64,000 nt of DNA, taken from Plantibacter auratus. GTDB taxonomy: Bacteria > Actinomycetota > Actinomycetes > Actinomycetales > Microbacteriaceae. Of the stretch, positions 1 through 7,591 are shown in pieces. A program made the position numbers and the translations under genes. The stretch spans positions 372,001 to 436,000 of the forward strand of contig NZ_JBOBFV010000002.1 of assembly GCF_050587365.1 (NCBI RefSeq), read 5' to 3'. Position 1 is the first letter of the stretch. Each line of letters begins with the position of its first letter. The notes under the pieces were generated by a model that ran no database searches, was not told where the DNA came from, and saw only the letters and a program-made list of their open reading frames with translations.

Positions 1-1162
1 GGGTAGCGCGGTCGAGGGGCGGCAGCTCGCGGTCGGCGATGCCGAACTGGAGCGAGGCCGCGTCGGTGAGGGTCGGCGTGGTGCCGCCGAACAGCAGCGC
101 CTCCTCGGTGAGCCGATAGCCGACCGAGTCGTGCCGCGGGACACCGGTCGCGGTGTCGACGATCGTGCCGCCGCCGAGGCCGACGCTCAGGATATCGGGC
201 ATGCGGAAGTTCGTCCGCACGCCACCGACCTCGCGGGGCAGGGTCGACTCGCGGGGGAACCGGTCGACGAGCACGCCGAGGTCGCTCGTCGTGCCGCCGA
301 CGTCGATGATGATCGCGTTGTCGGCACCGGAGAGGAAGGCGGCGCCGCGGATGGAGTTCGCCGGCCCGGAACCGATCGTGAGCACGGGGTAACGCGCCGC
401 GTACTCGACGGCCATGAGCGTGCCGTCGTTCTGGGCGAAGTACGTGGTCGCGTCGAGTCGCTCCTCGGCGACGACGGTCGTGAGCGCGTTCGTGACGTCG
501 CGGGCGACGGCGTAGAGGGACGCGTTCAGGACGGTCGCGTTCTCGCGCTCCAACAACCCGAGCGCGCCGATCTCATGGCTCAGCGACACCGGGATGTCGA
601 CCCCGACGTGGTCCTGGACGAGCGCCTCGACCTCGAGCTCCTGCTCGGGGAACGACGGGCTGAAGATCCCGCAGACGGCGACCGCGTCGAAGGTGCCGGC
701 CAGGGCGTCGAGCTCCCGGCGGATGAGGTCGCGGTCGAGCGGGGCGATCGGGTAGCCGTCGACGAGGTGGCCACCGCCCGCGAGGATGCTCCCCGCGAGG
801 ACGACGTCGCGCAGTTCCCGCGGCCAGCCGGCGAGCGGCGGGAGCGAGGTGGCGGCGGGCGAGCCCAGCCGGATGACGACGACGCGTCCGAGGTCGCGGC
901 GGTTGACGATCGCGTTGGTCGCGTGGGTGGTGCCGAGCATGACGCGGGTGACGAGGCCCCGGTCGTCGCCGAGCTGGTCGAGCACCTCGGCGAGCGCCGC
1001 CCGGATGCCGCCCGTGACGTCGCGGGTGGTGGGCTGCTTCGTCCATGAGACGACCTCGCCCGTGCCCGAGAGCGCGACGGCGTCGGTGTTGGTCCCGCCG
1101 ACGTCGATGCCGATCGCGAGTTCGCCCGAGGTGTCGGTGACGGTGCTGGTGCCGGCGCTCAT
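1..1162 (-). CDS. Hydantoinase/oxoprolinase family protein, N-terminal 387 residues (cut by window edge)
   Basis: This is the HyuA-like subunit of the hydantoinase/5-oxoprolinase superfamily, which uses ATP to open five-membered cyclic amides. The start reads GELAIGIDVGGTNTDAVALS, the actin-like phosphate-binding loop of the family. A second family motif, IIDVGGTTSDLGVLVDRFPR, lies near residue 290. The reading frame is still open at base 1, so the C-terminal part is missing. The ATG at 1162 overlaps the stop of the upstream DUF917 gene by four bases (ATGA), so the two are translationally coupled. Pairing with DUF917 and a divergent PucR regulator is a known arrangement for hydantoin-type catabolism; the real substrate cannot be read from sequence. 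Confidence 0.85.
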   Translation of the reverse strand, partial: MSAGTSTVTDTSGELAIGIDVGGTNTDAVALSGTGEVVSWTKQPTTRDVTGGIRAALAEVLDQLGDDRGLVTRVMLGTTHATNAIVNRRDLGRVVVIRLGSPAATSLPPLAGWPRELRDVVLAGSILAGGGHLVDGYPIAPLDRDLIRRELDALAGTFDAVAVCGIFSPSFPEQELEVEALVQDHVGVDIPVSLSHEIGALGLLERENATVLNASLYAVARDVTNALTTVVAEERLDATTYFAQNDGTLMAVEYAARYPVLTIGSGPANSIRGAAFLSGADNAIIIDVGGTTSDLGVLVDRFPRESTLPREVGGVRTNFRMPDILSVGLGGGTIVDTATGVPRHDSVGYRLTEEALLFGGTTPTLTDAASLQFGIADRELPPLDRAT

Positions 1163-2295
1163 CGGGTCGCTCCAATGGTCTCGTCGGCGCTCACGCCGAA
1201 GGGCTCGTAGTCGAGGTCGTAGCCGAACGCGCGCGGGCCGGCGAGTTCGAGGCCGCGCTCGGTGCGCCACAGTGGATCGCAGGCCCAGGCGAGGACGCTC
1301 ACCCGCTGTCCGAAGCGCAGCATCTCGGTGGAGATCGCGTCGCCCGTCTCGGAGTCGACGATCGTGACGAGGTCGGGGACGCTGACGATGACCGCTCCGT
1401 CCTCCATGACGACGAGGTTCTCGTTCTGGATCTCCACGCGGGTGAGGCGACCGCGGTGCTCGCCGATCCCCTCGACCGTGACGGAACCGCGGGTGAACCC
1501 GCCCTCGGTGCGGCGCTCGATGTCGACGACCTTGCCGCCCGTGATGAGGGACGCGCCGAGTTCGTCCGTGAGCGCGCCGACGGGGTCGGTGGCGGTGAGG
1601 AGCCGGCGCCCGACCTGCACGGCGCGGCTGACGCTGCCGTCGATGACGGCTCCGCGGACGGTGTCGCGGTCCATGACGTAGTTGGCGCCGATCGAGATCG
1701 CACCGCTCGCCACGGTGAGGGCGCGGGCGTGGCGCTCGAGCCAGGCGAGGCTGACGGGACGCAGGATCGAGACGTTGCCGATCACATCGCTCAGGACCGC
1801 GTATCCGGGCGGGAGGTTCGCGACGTTCATCGCGGTCATCGGCGCTTCCGGGAAGGCGCGTCCCATGCCGTCGGCGTCGAGGATGCTGAGGCCGAGGCTC
1901 GCGGCCCAGCCGACGGGGCCGACACCGTTGCTGCCGCCGATCTCCGTCGCCATGATCGTGGTGATGCGCTTACCGGTGAGGCGCTCGATCTCCTCGACGA
2001 TGATCTCGGCCTGGCCGCTCGCGCCGAGCATCTCGAAGCCCACGGAAGGTGCTCCGATGCCGGACATGGCGACGACCACGTCGTCCGCGTCGAGGTCGGC
2101 GACCTGTTTGACGGGCACCGGACCGAACTGCTCCAGGGCGATCTCGACGCCGAGCTGCGGGGTCTGCACCGCGCCGCCGCCACCGGTGCCGAAGATGGCG
2201 CATCCTGCGGCGAGCGCCGGCACGTCGGCCAGGGTGATGCTGGTGATCGGCGTGGCCGACGCTGCGGAACGTGCAGCGGGGTGGTTCGTTGACAT
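1159..2295 (-). CDS. DUF917 family protein (hydantoinase partner)
   Basis: The 378-residue protein belongs to DUF917 (COG3535), which is regularly encoded beside HyuA-like hydantoinases; some members are described as S-methyl thiohydantoin desulfurase domains. Family features seen are an early glycine-rich stretch CAIFGTGGGGAVQT and the segment TEIGGSNGVGP around residues 115-125. The frame is open further upstream, but the ATG at 2295 is chosen because the protein begins properly there and because a TACGCT hexamer ends six bases before it. It is the first gene of a pair with the hydantoinase, which starts inside its stop codon. Regulation is probably by the divergent PucR protein. The biochemical role is uncertain. 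Confidence 0.8.
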   Translation of the reverse strand: MSTNHPAARSAASATPITSITLADVPALAAGCAIFGTGGGGAVQTPQLGVEIALEQFGPVPVKQVADLDADDVVVAMSGIGAPSVGFEMLGASGQAEIIVEEIERLTGKRITTIMATEIGGSNGVGPVGWAASLGLSILDADGMGRAFPEAPMTAMNVANLPPGYAVLSDVIGNVSILRPVSLAWLERHARALTVASGAISIGANYVMDRDTVRGAVIDGSVSRAVQVGRRLLTATDPVGALTDELGASLITGGKVVDIERRTEGGFTRGSVTVEGIGEHRGRLTRVEIQNENLVVMEDGAVIVSVPDLVTIVDSETGDAISTEMLRFGQRVSVLAWACDPLWRTERGLELAGPRAFGYDLDYEPFGVSADETIGATR

Positions 2296-2368
2296 GTACC
2301 GAGCGTAGGCAGGGTCGGGAAGCACGACAATGTTCCCGCAGCCCACACAATCGGGGCAGAATGTGCTC
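2296..2368. promoter_or_regulatory. Divergent promoter region between DUF917 gene and pucR-type gene
   Basis: These 73 bases hold both start signals. On the minus strand TACGCT (2307-2302) is followed by six bases and the ATG of the DUF917 gene. On the plus strand CAGAAT (2357-2362) is followed by six bases and the ATG at 2369. Both fit leaderless transcription. No clear palindrome was found for PucR. Confidence 0.5.
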
Positions 2369-3868
2369 ATGGCCCAAGTCACCGTTGCGGACGTCATCCT
2401 CCAAGCCGAGCATCTCGGCGCCCGCTGCGTCGCCGGCGTCCCCGCAGGCGTCCCGGTCACCGGCGTCGAGATCCTCGCGCTCGACGAGCTGAACGACGCG
2501 ACCGAGCACTCCATCGCCATCGTGACGACCCCCGACGGCGCCGTCCCGAGGCCGTACCAGGTCGACATCGCCATCCGCCGGGCCATCGCCGCGGGCTGTG
2601 CCGGCCTCGTGTTCGTCGGTGCGTTCCCCGTCGCCGAGACCTCGCGGGCCCTCGCGGACCGCGGTGGCCTGCCGGTCATCATGAGCGAGGGCATCGCCTC
2701 CGACCTCGCCGTGCTCATGGACCGCACGATCCGCGGTGGAGCGGAAGAGGCGATGTCGCGCGCCGAGTTCGCGATCCAACGGGTGATCAGCGCGTCCGCG
2801 GCTGAAGCAGAGCAGGCGTCGGGTGTCGGCGTGCGGGAGGCGATCCTCGAGGTCGCCAGCACGACCCTGGGGGTGCCGGTCACCCTCGTCGAGGACGCGA
2901 GCGCGAGCTGGCTCGAACCGGACGCGGTGTGCATCGGTGAGATCCCGATCGGCCGGGTCCACGCCGAGCGCGACGACCCGGCCGCGGCGATCGCCCTCCC
3001 GGTCATCGCCTCCGTCCTCTCGCGCGCCCTGCAACGGGAACTGCACGGACGCTTCGGTTCGGTGCGCTCGCGGGCGGAGCTCATCATCGAGCTGATCTTC
3101 GCCGAGTCCTCCCGTATCGACGGCTTCGCGATGGACGCGGTCCGGGCCGGCCTGCCGCTCCAGCTGTCGCACGCGGTGGCGTGGCTGACCCCGAAGCACG
3201 CGAGTGATCCCGACCGCCGCGCACCCACGGTCCTCGCGCCCTCCGTCGAGCTCTTCGCGCTGCAACTCGTCGACCAGCGCGAGGAGCAGTGGCACCTCGC
3301 GATGCGGCGCGACGAGATCGTCGTCATCGCGTCGGAGGAGCTCGGCGCACCCGACCACCAGCGACGCCTGCGCGACGTGATGGAGCGGATCGTCGCGCAC
3401 GCCTCGACGATCGCGGGGCCGGAATGGACGTTCACCGTCGGGCTCGGGACGCCCCAGAGCGGGGCCGCGGGGCTCCGGCAGTCGGCGACCGAGGCGCGGG
3501 TCGCGGCGGAGGCTGCCATCGCGGGTGGCCGCTTCGGCACCATGGAGGCTACGGACGTCACCGGGCTACGGCGGGTGCTCCTCGACTTCTACGCCTCACC
3601 GCTCAGTCGGACGCTCCTCGACGACATCCTCTCGCCACTCGACGCTCTCGGGTCGGAGCGGGCCGCGATCTCGGTGCGGACACTCCTCTCCTACCTCAGC
3701 CATCGGAACTCGCTGGCGCGTGCCGGGGCCGAGCTGAACCTGCATCCGAACGCGGTGAACTACCGGATCCGGCGCATCGAGCAGTCGCTCGAACTCGACC
3801 TCGCCGACCCGGACGTCCGCTTCGCCGCGGAGCTCGCCTGCCGGGTGCGGCTCATCGGGATGCCGTAG
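2369..3868 (+). CDS. PucR family transcriptional regulator
   Basis: This 499-residue regulator has the standard PucR build. An N-terminal PucR domain (about residues 1-120, starting VTVADVILQAEHLGARCVAG) is followed by a central GGDEF-like segment and a C-terminal PucR-type helix-turn-helix near residues 425-490 (RTLLSYLSHRNSLARAGAEL, then LHPNAVNYRIRRIEQSL). The family controls purine, hydantoin and amino-acid catabolism in Gram-positive bacteria. The divergent hydantoinase/DUF917 pair is the obvious target. The start at 2369 is preferred over the longer frame from 2330 because the sequence becomes PucR-like there and a -10-like CAGAAT ends six bases before it. Confidence 0.88.
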   Translation: MAQVTVADVILQAEHLGARCVAGVPAGVPVTGVEILALDELNDATEHSIAIVTTPDGAVPRPYQVDIAIRRAIAAGCAGLVFVGAFPVAETSRALADRGGLPVIMSEGIASDLAVLMDRTIRGGAEEAMSRAEFAIQRVISASAAEAEQASGVGVREAILEVASTTLGVPVTLVEDASASWLEPDAVCIGEIPIGRVHAERDDPAAAIALPVIASVLSRALQRELHGRFGSVRSRAELIIELIFAESSRIDGFAMDAVRAGLPLQLSHAVAWLTPKHASDPDRRAPTVLAPSVELFALQLVDQREEQWHLAMRRDEIVVIASEELGAPDHQRRLRDVMERIVAHASTIAGPEWTFTVGLGTPQSGAAGLRQSATEARVAAEAAIAGGRFGTMEATDVTGLRRVLLDFYASPLSRTLLDDILSPLDALGSERAAISVRTLLSYLSHRNSLARAGAELNLHPNAVNYRIRRIEQSLELDLADPDVRFAAELACRVRLIGMP

Positions 3869-4021
3869 GCCCGCTCCGCCCCGGTCCCTGAGCCTGTCAA
3901 AGGGCCCACGCGGTGCCTTCCCGTCGGCTACACGCCCTCCGTGCCGCATTTCGACAAGCTCAATGACCGGACGAAGGTGCCCCGGTCCCTGAGCCTGTCG
4001 AAGGGCAGCCCCTCGACGACC
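3869..4021. repeat. Dispersed GGTCCCTGAGC-type repeat copies in a convergent junction
   Basis: This gap between two converging genes holds three copies of the repeat GGTCCCTGAGCCTGTCGAAG plus GGC: direct at 3882-3905 and 3983-4006, and an inverted, partly decayed copy at 3950-3970. The inverted and direct copies can form hairpins on either strand, so the region may act as a bidirectional terminator. No gene is seen here. Confidence 0.7.
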
Positions 4022-4879
4022 TCACCGACCGGACGAGAGCGTCTCCGCGTGCCTCGCCGTCCGCACGACGCCCGCGACGAGCGTGGGCCACAGCTGCGCC
4101 GGGATGAGGTGCCCCATGTCGGGCAGCACGTGCAGCTCGGCCGCCGGCATCGCCTCGGCGATGTCCACCGCCGAGCGCCAGTGCAGCACGTCGTCCTCGC
4201 GTCCGTGCAGCACGAGGGTCGGCACCGTCACCTCGCGCAGCCGGTCGAGCCGTTCCGGTGCGCGGAGCAACGCGGCCCACTGGCGACTGAACCCTTCCGG
4301 CGCGTACCCGCGGTCGTAGGCCTCGCCGGTCGCCCACACCTCCCACTCGGTGTCCGGCTGGTAGCGGGCGCCGGGGACGGGCGCGGCGAGGACGGCCATC
4401 GCGGCGACCGACTCCTCCCGGCTGTACCGCTCGGGCTCGACCTGCAGTTCGGCGCGGTCTCCGTGCAGGATGTAGCGCGGGTCCTGGCCGGGGATCGTGG
4501 ACAGCAGGCCGAGGCTCAGCACGCGCTCCGGGTGGTCGAGGGCGACCATCTGCGCCATCATCCCGCCCATCGAGTGACCGACGAGGTGCGCCTCCTCGAC
4601 CCCGAGGTGGTCGAGCACCCGCAGGACGTCGTCGCCCATGTCGCCGAGCGAGTAGCCGCCGTCGAGGTCGTGCTCGCCACCGAAGCGCTGCGAGTACCCG
4701 ACGTCGCGGTTGTCGAACCGCACGACGCGGAACCCCTCGTCCACGAGCATGGCCCGGAACGGGTCACGCCAGGTGAGCAGCTGCGCACCGCCGCCCGCGA
4801 TGAGCACGATCACCGGGTCGGCGGGGTCGCCCTCCACCTCGTAGTAGATCGAGACGTCGTCGGTGTCGGTGTACGGCAT
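4022..4879 (-). CDS. Alpha/beta hydrolase
   Basis: This 285-residue alpha/beta-hydrolase-fold protein has no signal peptide and is probably cytoplasmic. Visible landmarks are the oxyanion region LIAGGGAQLLTWRDPF, the nucleophile elbow GHSMGG (G-x-S-x-G), an acid in HGREDDVLHW and a histidine in LPDMGHLIP near the end. This is the layout of esterases and haloperoxidase-like hydrolases such as RdmC/PcaD relatives. The start at 4879 follows a good ribosome-binding site (GAGGAGAG on the minus strand); the frame is open further upstream but looks non-coding. It converges on the PucR gene. The substrate cannot be told. Confidence 0.85.
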   Translation of the reverse strand: MPYTDTDDVSIYYEVEGDPADPVIVLIAGGGAQLLTWRDPFRAMLVDEGFRVVRFDNRDVGYSQRFGGEHDLDGGYSLGDMGDDVLRVLDHLGVEEAHLVGHSMGGMMAQMVALDHPERVLSLGLLSTIPGQDPRYILHGDRAELQVEPERYSREESVAAMAVLAAPVPGARYQPDTEWEVWATGEAYDRGYAPEGFSRQWAALLRAPERLDRLREVTVPTLVLHGREDDVLHWRSAVDIAEAMPAAELHVLPDMGHLIPAQLWPTLVAGVVRTARHAETLSSGR

Positions 4880-5003
4880 GCGGTGCTCACTCTCCTCGAA
4901 CGTGTTCCCTGGCGGGCGTTCCGAGGCTAGCCCGCGGCCTGGCCGTGCACCATGTGCCCTGGACCCAGCGTTCCCGCCCGAGCTGTGCCGAGCGCCCAAG
5001 CCA

Positions 5004-5062
5004 CTGAGGTGAGGCAGGTCGTCGCTCGGCAGCTCGCCGGGCGACGAGATGCCTCACCTCAG
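5004..5062. repeat. 59-bp intergenic hairpin (CTGA...TCAG type)
   Basis: Perfect 13-bp arms CTGAGGTGAGGCA / TGCCTCACCTCAG enclose a second 7-bp stem, TCGTCGC / GCGACGA (5019-5025 and 5041-5047), separated by symmetric two-base internal loops. The element lies between two divergent genes and ends eight bases before the pdxH -10 hexamer, so it could also be an operator. Its length and CTGA/TCAG ends match the elements at 11256 and 13574. Confidence 0.7.
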
Positions 5063-5070
5063 CGCACGGG

Positions 5071-5076
5071 TAGGCT
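5071..5076 (+). promoter_or_regulatory. -10 element TAGGCT of the pdxH-type gene
   Basis: TAGGCT is followed by six bases (CGCGAC) and then the ATG at 5083. With a start site about seven bases after the hexamer, the mRNA would begin at the ATG itself. No ribosome-binding site is present, which supports a leaderless transcript. Confidence 0.55.
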
Positions 5077-5082
5077 CGCGAC

Positions 5083-5730
5083 ATGAGCGCCGAACCCCTC
5101 TCCGGAGACGACACCCTGCAGCTGCCCGAGTTCGAGACCCCGCCCGCCGAGCCCATGCTGCTCGCTCAGCAGTGGCTCGCCGCAGCGATCGAGCAGGACG
5201 TCAGCGAACCCCGATCGATGACCCTCGCGACCGCCACCTCGGTCGGTGTCGTCAGCGCGCGCACCGTCGATGTGAAGACGTTCGACGACCGCGGCCTGGT
5301 CTTCGGCACTTCCATCGAGAGCCGCAAGGGCGGACAGCTCGCCGAGAACCCGAGCGCCGCCCTCCAGGTGTACTGGCGCGAGACGATGCAGCAGCTCCGC
5401 TTCGAGGGCCGCGTCGAGCAGCTGAGCGACGAGGAGTCCGACGCACTGTTCGCCGACCGCTCGCCCAAGTCACGAGCGGCGACGGCGGTCGCCCACCAGT
5501 CAACGCCATTCCGCGCCGGCCCGGAGGAGACCCTCGACGCCCTCATCGCGCAGGCGAACGCGTTGCTCGAGCGCGAGGGGGACGACGTCCCGCGGCCGGC
5601 CACGTGGGTCGGGTTCCGGCTCGTCCCCGACATGGTCGAGTTCTGGCACGCCAGTCGCGACCGGATGCACCGGCGCCTCCGCTACCTCGCGGCCGACGGC
5701 GGCTGGATCGTGGACCGCCTGCAGCCGTAG
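5083..5730 (+). CDS. pdxH: Pyridoxamine 5'-phosphate oxidase family protein (PdxH-like)
   Basis: The 215-residue protein matches FMN-dependent pyridoxine/pyridoxamine 5'-phosphate oxidase, which makes pyridoxal 5'-phosphate. It shows the split-barrel FMN site (RTVDVKTFDDRGLVFGTSIE, then SRKGGQLAENPSAALQVYW), the second flavin strand QLRFEGRVEQLSDEESDALF, the substrate-binding arginine/histidine region SRDRMHRRLRY and the C-terminal consensus W-x-x-x-R-L-x-P (WIVDRLQP). The length is normal for PdxH. The usual RLHDR motif is RMHRR here, so a PhzG-like or other flavin-dependent role cannot be excluded. It stands alone between two intergenic palindromes and is probably read from a leaderless transcript. 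Confidence 0.8.
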   Translation: MSAEPLSGDDTLQLPEFETPPAEPMLLAQQWLAAAIEQDVSEPRSMTLATATSVGVVSARTVDVKTFDDRGLVFGTSIESRKGGQLAENPSAALQVYWRETMQQLRFEGRVEQLSDEESDALFADRSPKSRAATAVAHQSTPFRAGPEETLDALIAQANALLEREGDDVPRPATWVGFRLVPDMVEFWHASRDRMHRRLRYLAADGGWIVDRLQP

Positions 5731-5751
5731 CAGGGAGGCAACCAACGGGAG

Positions 5752-5816
5752 TCTCTCCATATGGAGAGAATTTCGGTCATTAACGCGTATAGTGGCGAAT
5801 ATGTTCGTCATTAACG
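5752..5816. promoter_or_regulatory. Candidate HipB operator/promoter: 18-bp palindrome and paired direct repeats
   Basis: TCTCTCCATATGGAGAGA at 5752-5769 is a perfect 18-bp palindrome. Downstream, GTCATTAACG occurs twice (5776-5785 and 5807-5816), 31 bases apart, about three helical turns. A TATAGT hexamer (5788-5793) between the repeats is a plausible -10 box. HipB proteins repress their own operon through several operators, so these are the natural candidates. The region is noticeably AT-richer than its surroundings. Confidence 0.6.
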
Positions 5817-5829
5817 AGAAGGTGTCATC

Positions 5830-6147
5830 ATGGCCGCCGGTCCAGGTCTGAGTCGCGAGATGGTCCGTCTGGGATCGAACGTCCGAGCCTGGCGCAAGAT
5901 CGTCGGCCTCACGGCAGACATCGTCGCAGAGCGCGCCGGCATTTCGCGGGACACGCTGCGCGCCATCGAGAACGGACGATCGACCTCCTCCGAGAACCTG
6001 TTCGCAGCGCTCCGAGCTGTCGGGATCCTGTCCCAGGTCGTCGACGCATCAGATCCTCTGGCGAGCGATTTCGGCTCGCGGAACTTCGCCCGAGCTGGCG
6101 TCGAGCGCGTCCGGATCCCTGCGACGCCCTCAGACGATCAACGATGA
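5830..6147 (+). CDS. hipB: HipB-like antitoxin, XRE family DNA-binding protein
   Basis: This 105-residue protein has one helix-turn-helix of the XRE/Cro type at about residues 14-68 (LGSNVRAWRKIVGLTADIVA, then ERAGISRDTLRAIENGRSTS). Its position directly before a HipA-type kinase gene, with a four-base ATGA overlap, marks it as the HipB antitoxin that binds HipA and represses the operon. The ribosome-binding site GAAGGTG precedes the ATG at good distance. The tail after residue 80 is probably the part that contacts HipA. The upstream palindrome and direct repeats are its likely operators. Confidence 0.82.
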   Translation: MAAGPGLSREMVRLGSNVRAWRKIVGLTADIVAERAGISRDTLRAIENGRSTSSENLFAALRAVGILSQVVDASDPLASDFGSRNFARAGVERVRIPATPSDDQR

Positions 6148-7394
6148 GCGTCGACCTGGCGCCCGACCACCTGGTCGAGGCGAACGTCAGCGTCGTCCTG
6201 CCAGACGGAGTCGAAGTCGCGGCTGGACGAGTCGCGACCGACGGGCTCCCGGGGTCGGCAGCGCCGGGCATCGTCTTCCGATACGCGGACTCGTTCCTCC
6301 TCGATCCACGCGGCTACGACCTGTCGCCCGACATGCCCCGAAGTGCTGGTCCGCTCCGTGCATGGTCGGGCCGCGAATCGCTCGGCGCACTCGGCGACGC
6401 CATGCCTGAAAGCTGGGGGCGTCGGATCATCCGCGCCGGAACGCAGGCGCGAAGCGGTCTGGACTACCTGCTGCACGTGAACGACGAGACCCGTCAGGGC
6501 GCCTTACGTTTCGCGACGGAAGGCACGTTCCTCGGGCGACACACCCACCCCGTGGCTCAGGTCCACCACCTCCGCCGGATCCTCGCCGCAGCACGGGCAT
6601 TCGAGACGGGCACCGAGTCCGACGAGGAGCTCGCGGTGCTGATCGAAGCAGGGACCAGCGCCGGAGGAGCGCGCCCGAAGGCGGTCGTCCGTCATCACGA
6701 CGCACTCTGGATGGCGAAGTTCGCTCGCGACACCGAATACTCCGACCCGATGGCCTGGGAGGCGACGGCGCTCGCGCTCGCCCGTCAGTCAGGTGTCGAG
6801 ACACCCGCCTTCGAGCTGGAGCGGATCGCCGAGGGCCGGTCGATCCTGCTCACGAAACGGTTCGACCGCGTCGGCGAGCAGCGCATCGGGTATCTCAGTG
6901 CTCACTCGCTCACCACGAAACCGGAGGACCAGCCCCTGTCGTACGTCCATCTGGCCGAAGCAGTCGCGTTCGCAAGCCCGACCCCGCGAGTGGATCTCGC
7001 CGAACTGTTCCGACGAGTCGCACTCAGCCTGCTCATCGGCAACGTGGACGACCATTTTCGGAACCACGGGTTCCTCCGGCAACACACCGGCTGGAAGCTG
7101 TCGCCCGTCTTCGACCTGGAACCGAACCGGCGCCCAGATCGAGTGGAAGCCACTCCCATCACCGAAGGAGGCGAACGGTACGGTCGTGACATCCGCGAAC
7201 TCCGCGCGGTGCACGATGCGTTCCGTCTCTCGGCGACGGCCGCCGCTTCGATCATCCGCGACACAGCGGAGCGCACGATGGATTGGCGGACTGTCGCGAT
7301 CGGCTACGGCATCTCGCCTGAAGCCGCGGTCGTGGCCGAGCGTGCGTTCGACGGCGACAACCGGCACCACGCCCTGGAGATGCCTTCCCGGTGA
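6144..7394 (+). CDS. hipA: HipA-like serine/threonine kinase toxin
   Basis: The 416-residue protein has the HipA build: an N-terminal HipA domain (about 10-115, containing SLGALGDAMPESWGRRI) and a C-terminal kinase fold. The kinase shows GGARPKAVV (nucleotide-binding strand), LLTKRFDR, the catalytic loop GNVDDHFRNHGFL near residues 298-310 and the metal-binding SPVFDLEPN. In Escherichia coli, HipA phosphorylates glutamyl-tRNA synthetase and induces dormancy; the target of this one is unknown. All key kinase residues are present, so the toxin should be active. It overlaps hipB by four bases and is followed by repeat-rich DNA. Confidence 0.85.
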   Translation: MSVDLAPDHLVEANVSVVLPDGVEVAAGRVATDGLPGSAAPGIVFRYADSFLLDPRGYDLSPDMPRSAGPLRAWSGRESLGALGDAMPESWGRRIIRAGTQARSGLDYLLHVNDETRQGALRFATEGTFLGRHTHPVAQVHHLRRILAAARAFETGTESDEELAVLIEAGTSAGGARPKAVVRHHDALWMAKFARDTEYSDPMAWEATALALARQSGVETPAFELERIAEGRSILLTKRFDRVGEQRIGYLSAHSLTTKPEDQPLSYVHLAEAVAFASPTPRVDLAELFRRVALSLLIGNVDDHFRNHGFLRQHTGWKLSPVFDLEPNRRPDRVEATPITEGGERYGRDIRELRAVHDAFRLSATAAASIIRDTAERTMDWRTVAIGYGISPEAAVVAERAFDGDNRHHALEMPSR

Positions 7395-7591
7395 CCGAGC
7401 GGCCCGGCCACCGGGAAATCCCCGGTCATTGACCCGAGCCCGGTCACTGAGCCTGTCGAAATACCCTTCGACAAGCTCAGGGACCGGGGGCTGGCCCTTC
7501 GACACTTCGACAGGCTCAGTGCGGCGCAGCTCAGGGACTGAGTAGGCCGCTCAGAGACCGAGCAGCCCACCCGGGGACCGGGCAGACCGCG
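7395..7591. repeat. Repeat cluster between converging hipA and MMPL genes
   Basis: Direct and inverted copies of the dispersed GGTCCCTGAGC-type repeat lie here: 7441-7460 forward, 7464-7487 reverse (together a hairpin with a short loop) and a reversed, partly duplicated copy at 7494-7520. No gene is supported. A bidirectional terminator role is likely because both neighbouring genes end here. Confidence 0.65.
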
